Source of the DNA: DASPWV01 sp046727855 | GTDB lineage: Bacteria; Acidobacteriota; Vicinamibacteria; Vicinamibacterales; UBA2999 | Direction of reading: 5' to 3' | DNA: 25,973 nt | NCBI GenBank assembly: GCA_046727855.1 | Contig: JBKPDL010000058.1 | Location: 1-25,973 of the forward strand | Shown: piece by piece, positions 22,658-25,973 of the stretch | How the letters are laid out: every line of letters starts with the position of its first letter | How positions within the stretch are numbered: the first letter of the stretch is position 1 | Made by a program: the position numbers and the translations under genes | Notes under the pieces: generated by a model | The model's database searches: none | What the model was told of the DNA's origin: nothing | Seen by the model: only the letters and a program-made list of their open reading frames with translations

Positions 22658-24289
22658 ATGTTTGCGTGTCTCTATTCGTCGCGCGCGCCGCAATCCGATG
22701 TCGTGAAAGCGGCGCAGGATTTCACGCCCCGCTATGAGATTGTCGGGCCGCTCGTGATGCTCGATCTCTGCGGGCTCTCGCGGCTGTTTGGCACGGCGCG
22801 CGAAATTGGCGAGCAGCTGCGCGCGGCCATGGGCGGGGCGCCGGTGCGCATCGCGATGGCGCCATCGCAAACCGCCGCCGCGCTCCTTGCCCTTGGCCGT
22901 ACGGGGCTGAGCGTGGTTTCGATTGAGGAACAGCCCGCCGCACTCGCCCCGCTGCAAGTGTCGCTCCTTGGCGAACTCGAAAAACTGCGCCACCCGCAGA
23001 CGGTCGACGGTCAGCGGTCGGTGGGCACGCCGCTCCCGCAGCGGCTGCAACGTGGGACCGTTCCTCCGCACGTCGCGGAAATGGAAGATGTGCTTCCGTA
23101 TTTCCAGTCGTGCCTCGATCGAACATCAGAGGCGGCACGCGCTCCGCACGCCAAATGCGGAGGTGGCTGGCAGCATCCGCGCGACGCGCACGCCGCGCGC
23201 CTCACCAAGATGGCCAAGCGCGCGATGATGACGCCGCCGAAAGCGTCGCTGGCGCTGAAGGAAATTCAATCGCTGCTCGACGTGCTGCGGCGCTGGGGCG
23301 TGAAGACGCTCGGTGCGCTTGCCGTCCTGGCTCCGGGCGAGGTGTACGAACGGCTCGGTGCGCGCGGCGTCACCTGGCAGCGTCTCGCGCGGGGAGAAGA
23401 TCAGGGTCCGTTGGTAGCGTGCGTGCCAGAGGATCCGTTCGAAGGGCATCTCGAGCTCGAATGGCCGATCGAGGGGCTCGAACCGCTGTCGTTCGTGCTC
23501 GCGCGCTTGTTCGATCCCTTATCGGAACGCCTCGAACGCGCGGATCGCGGCGCCGCGATTCTGCACACGCACCTCCGGCTCACCACGCGCGAGGTTTACG
23601 CGCGCACCGTGCAGTTGCCGGCGCCCATGCGCGATCCCAAAACGCTGCGCACGCTCGTGCTGCTCGATCTCGAATCGAATCCACCGTCGGCCGCGATCGA
23701 TCGCGTGCGCGTGCTGATCGAGCCGACGCCCGCCAAGGTGCTGCAGTGGACGCTCTACGAACGCGCGCAACCGTCGCCCGAGCAGGTGTCCACGCTGATC
23801 GCGCGGTTGACGGCGCTGATGGGCGAAGGCCACGTCGGCTCGCCGCGACTGGTCGATTCGTGGAGGCCCGGCGTGTTTGAGATGGCAGCGTTCAGTGCAC
23901 CGGAGACATCCGTGGCACCGGCGCAGCGCACCGCACCTTCTGCACCGGTCGCACCTGGTACAGCGTTGCGCAGATTCCGCCTCCCGATCCCTGTGCGCGT
24001 CCGCATGGAAGATGGCCGCCCTGTGCGCGTGATGGTCGATCGCCGCGGCGTCACGGGTGGCGTCGTGTCGCAATCGGCAGGGCCGTGGCGCACATCTGGC
24101 GAGTGGTGGAACGATGGGCAGGGAGGGCAGGGAGGAAAAAGCACGCTTCATACGCCCGACCAGCCCCACCAGCCCTCGACTGCCTGGGACCGCGACGAGT
24201 GGGACGTCCTGCTCGATAGCGGCACGGCGTATCGCATTTTTGTCGAGCGTAATGTTGGTCAGTGGTTTATCGAGGGGGTGGTGGACTGA
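22658..24289 (+). CDS. imuB: ImuB, catalytically degenerate Y-family DNA polymerase
   Basis: A 543-residue Y-family-like protein. The N-terminus (MFACLYSSRAP, then AAQDFTPRYEI and LVMLDLCGLSRLFG) is the short ImuB type, in which the polymerase catalytic acidic residues are absent and LDLxGLxRLFG takes their place. The helix-hairpin-helix thumb segment RRWGVKTLGALAVLAPGEVY (about 210) and the little-finger region (LEWPIEGLEPLSFVLARLFD, LRLTTREVYARTVQLP) follow. ImuB is the hub that links DnaE2 and ImuA to the sliding clamp. About 100 residues (about 22980-23270) between ALAPLQVSLLGELEKL and LLDVLRRWG look like extra sequence, and two more low-complexity inserts lie at about 23894-23965 (Ala/Pro-rich) and 24100-24190 (GQGGQGG, PHQPS). 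It is flanked by inverted copies of a 27-base repeat. Confidence 0.9.
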   Translation: MFACLYSSRAPQSDVVKAAQDFTPRYEIVGPLVMLDLCGLSRLFGTAREIGEQLRAAMGGAPVRIAMAPSQTAAALLALGRTGLSVVSIEEQPAALAPLQVSLLGELEKLRHPQTVDGQRSVGTPLPQRLQRGTVPPHVAEMEDVLPYFQSCLDRTSEAARAPHAKCGGGWQHPRDAHAARLTKMAKRAMMTPPKASLALKEIQSLLDVLRRWGVKTLGALAVLAPGEVYERLGARGVTWQRLARGEDQGPLVACVPEDPFEGHLELEWPIEGLEPLSFVLARLFDPLSERLERADRGAAILHTHLRLTTREVYARTVQLPAPMRDPKTLRTLVLLDLESNPPSAAIDRVRVLIEPTPAKVLQWTLYERAQPSPEQVSTLIARLTALMGEGHVGSPRLVDSWRPGVFEMAAFSAPETSVAPAQRTAPSAPVAPGTALRRFRLPIPVRVRMEDGRPVRVMVDRRGVTGGVVSQSAGPWRTSGEWWNDGQGGQGGKSTLHTPDQPHQPSTAWDRDEWDVLLDSGTAYRIFVERNVGQWFIEGVVD

Positions 24290-24290
24290 A

Positions 24291-24459
24291 TTTGGAGATT
24301 TGGCGATGTGGAGATTTGGAGTTGACTTGGAGATTGCCAAATTTCGCAAATCTCCACATTTTAAAATCTCCAGACTTAAAATCTCCAGATTTTAAAATCT
24401 CCAGATTTAAAAATCTCCAGATTGGCTCCAAATCTCCACATCTCGAAATCGCCAAATTC
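24291..24459. repeat. GGAGATTT / AAATCTCC repeat cluster with inverted arms at the imuB-dnaE2 junction
   Basis: The left arm (24291-24321) reads GGAGATTTGG-type repeats and the right part (24351-24459) reads many AAATCTCCA-type copies in opposite orientation, so the region can fold into a long hairpin. A 27-base block at 24295-24321 is the exact complement of 22614-22640, and a third copy with an 8-base insertion is at 24426-24457. The cluster fills the whole imuB-dnaE2 gap and ends 2 bases before the dnaE2 ATG, leaving no ordinary Shine-Dalgarno there. Confidence 0.85.
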
Positions 24460-24461
24460 GG

Positions 24462-25973
24462 ATGTACATCGAGCTTCACACCTCTTCCGCCTTCTCGTTC
24501 CTGCGCGGCGCGTCGCTTCCCGAAACGATCGTCGAACGTGCCGCGGCGCTTGGGTATCCCGCTGTGGCGCTGCTCGATCGTGACGGCGTGTACGGCGCGC
24601 CTCGCTTCCACATTGCTGCCAAAGCCGCCGGCATTCGCGCGCTTATCGGCGCCGAATTAACGGTCGACAATCATCAGTCGCCGGTCGACGGGGCTGCCGA
24701 CCGGCAACCGACCACCGACCGCCGACCGACCGTCGACCGTCGAGCGTCGAGCGTCGACCGCACTTGGCCACTGAGTATTCTCGTGGCCTCACAGGACGGC
24801 TGGCGCAATCTCTGCCGCCTCGTCACCCGCATGAAGCTGCGCGCGCCGAAAGGCGAGGGCGCGCTCACGCTCGACGATTTCGAGGGCTACACCAGCGGCC
24901 TCATCGCCATGGCCGGTCGCCCGCTGCTGGCCGCCGAACGCTATGGCGTCGGCGGGCTACTCGATCGCCTGATTGGCCTCTTCGGCCGCGACAGCGTCTA
25001 CGTCGAGCTGCAGCGTCATCTCCGCCGCGAACAGGAAGACGACAACGACACGCTCGCATGCCTGGCCGACGCGTTTCGCGTGCCGCTCGTCGCCACGGGC
25101 GGCGTGCGTTTCTCGTCGCCCGAGGAGCGGCCGCTCTGCGACGTGCTCACCGCCATCCGCGAGCACACCACGCTCGATGCAGCCGGCCGTCTGCTCGCGG
25201 CCAACGCCGAGTGCTATCTCAAGCCGCGGGCACAGATGGCGCGCCTCTTCGCCGATCGTCCGGATGCGATCACGGCCACAGAAGCGCTCGCCGAGCGGCT
25301 GCAGTTCACCATGAACGATCTCGGCTATCGCTTTCCGCGCTATCCGGTGCCGCCGGGCGAAACCGAGATGTCGTTTCTCCGCAAGATCGCGGCGATCGGC
25401 GCGCGCGAGCGGTACCGGCCGTATCACGATCGCGCGCGCGCGCAAATTGCGCGGGAGCTCGATCTGATCGAGAAGCTCGAGCTCGCCGGCTACTTCCTGA
25501 TCGTCTGGGACATCGTCAATTACGCGCGGCAGCAGGACATCCTCGTGCAGGGCCGCGGCTCGGCGGCCAACAGCGCCGTGTGCTACAGCCTCGGAATTAC
25601 GGCGGTCGATCCGGTCGGCATGGATCTGCTGTTCGAGCGGTTTCTTTCGGAAGAGCGCGGCGAGTGGCCCGACATCGATCTCGATCTGCCGAGCGGCGAC
25701 CGGCGCGAGCGCGTGATTCAGCACGTCTACGAACGCTACGGCAAGCATGGCGCCGGCATGACGGCCAACGTGATCACCTATCGCGGCCGCAGCGCCGCGC
25801 GCGAAGTCGGCAAGGCGCTGTCGCTCGATGCCGCGCTCATCGATCGGCTCGCCAAGGTGATGAACCAGTTCGAGTACATCGATCCGGCCGAATCCATCGG
25901 CCGCAACATCGGCGACGCCGGTCTGGACGCGGGCGATCGCCGGGTGCAGCACTTCGCGCGGCTGTGGTTTCAG
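24462..25973 (+). CDS. dnaE2: Error-prone DNA polymerase III alpha subunit DnaE2, 3'-partial
   Basis: From ATG 24462 the frame stays open to the window end: 504 residues, about half of the usual ~1050. The PHP domain opens with MYIELHTSSAFSFLRGASLP; the second PHP histidine is replaced (HTSS), as common in DnaE2. Later come RNLCRLVTRMKLRAPKGEGA, EKLELAGYFLIVWDIVNYAR, QGRGSAANSAVCYSLGITAV and the palm motif PDIDLDLPSGDRRERVIQHV with the catalytic aspartates. It performs mutagenic translesion synthesis with ImuA and ImuB. An oddity is a roughly 30-residue Arg/Asp/Thr-rich insert at about 70-101 (24669-24764), encoded by short GACCG/GTCGA repeats inside the PHP domain. No Shine-Dalgarno is visible because the upstream bases belong to the repeat cluster; translation may depend on coupling to imuB. 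Confidence 0.95.
   Translation, partial: MYIELHTSSAFSFLRGASLPETIVERAAALGYPAVALLDRDGVYGAPRFHIAAKAAGIRALIGAELTVDNHQSPVDGAADRQPTTDRRPTVDRRASSVDRTWPLSILVASQDGWRNLCRLVTRMKLRAPKGEGALTLDDFEGYTSGLIAMAGRPLLAAERYGVGGLLDRLIGLFGRDSVYVELQRHLRREQEDDNDTLACLADAFRVPLVATGGVRFSSPEERPLCDVLTAIREHTTLDAAGRLLAANAECYLKPRAQMARLFADRPDAITATEALAERLQFTMNDLGYRFPRYPVPPGETEMSFLRKIAAIGARERYRPYHDRARAQIARELDLIEKLELAGYFLIVWDIVNYARQQDILVQGRGSAANSAVCYSLGITAVDPVGMDLLFERFLSEERGEWPDIDLDLPSGDRRERVIQHVYERYGKHGAGMTANVITYRGRSAAREVGKALSLDAALIDRLAKVMNQFEYIDPAESIGRNIGDAGLDAGDRRVQHFARLWFQ

Noticed and set aside
24957..25952. Minus-strand open frame of 331 residues
   Set aside because: It is antisense to dnaE2, which has clear polymerase motifs in the plus frame.

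Overview
The window is GC-rich, densely coded DNA from a Gram-negative bacterium. An Acidobacteriota origin, probably a Vicinamibacteria-like lineage, is the best guess. It rests on the very long outer-membrane TonB-dependent receptor with an N-terminal carboxypeptidase-regulatory-like domain, the short acidobacterial style of ImuB, and the many micro-repeats between genes. This is inference from recognised protein styles, not from a marker gene.

Region 1 (1-6260) is a phosphate and polyphosphate block: a Tat-exported PhoX-type phosphatase, a deleted stub of a PhoD phosphatase, polyphosphate kinase ppk1 and a ppx-type phosphatase coupled to it by a TAATG overlap, then a stub of a TonB-dependent receptor. 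Region 2 (6296-8016) is an arsenic block: arsR-arsC divergent from arsM across a symmetric double-operator promoter. Region 3 (7982-10779) holds a radical SAM protein of unknown function and a large, multiply broken gene. Region 4 (10811-17925) returns to phosphate: a full TonB-dependent receptor, a DUF47 (PhoU-like) plus Pit phosphate transporter operon, and a PhoR/PhoB-like two-component system. PHO-box-like 7-mers at exact 11-bp spacing lie upstream of phoX and of the DUF47-pit operon, so much of the window may be one Pho regulon with arsenic (arsenate being a phosphate analogue) detoxification embedded in it.

Region 5 (17926-20292) holds an array of palindromic repeats, a secreted glycine-zipper protein and the most interesting gene: a secreted redoxin fused to an N-terminal-DsbD-like domain, in which an in-frame TGA sits exactly where relatives have the first cysteine of the CPYC active site. 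A perfect hairpin lies at the right distance downstream to be a bacterial SECIS element, so this is most likely a selenoprotein that ordinary gene calling splits in two. Region 6 (20293-25973) is an MFS exporter divergent from an imuA-imuB-dnaE2 mutagenesis cassette. That cassette is full of short repeats, both between and inside its genes, and dnaE2 runs off the window end.

Several genes (the window-start ORF, phoD, the receptor at 6084 and the gene at 9188-10779) are reduced to stubs or joined ends. This suggests repeated deletion in this stretch, or assembly from mixed strains. No tRNA, rRNA, CRISPR, transposase or integrase was seen.
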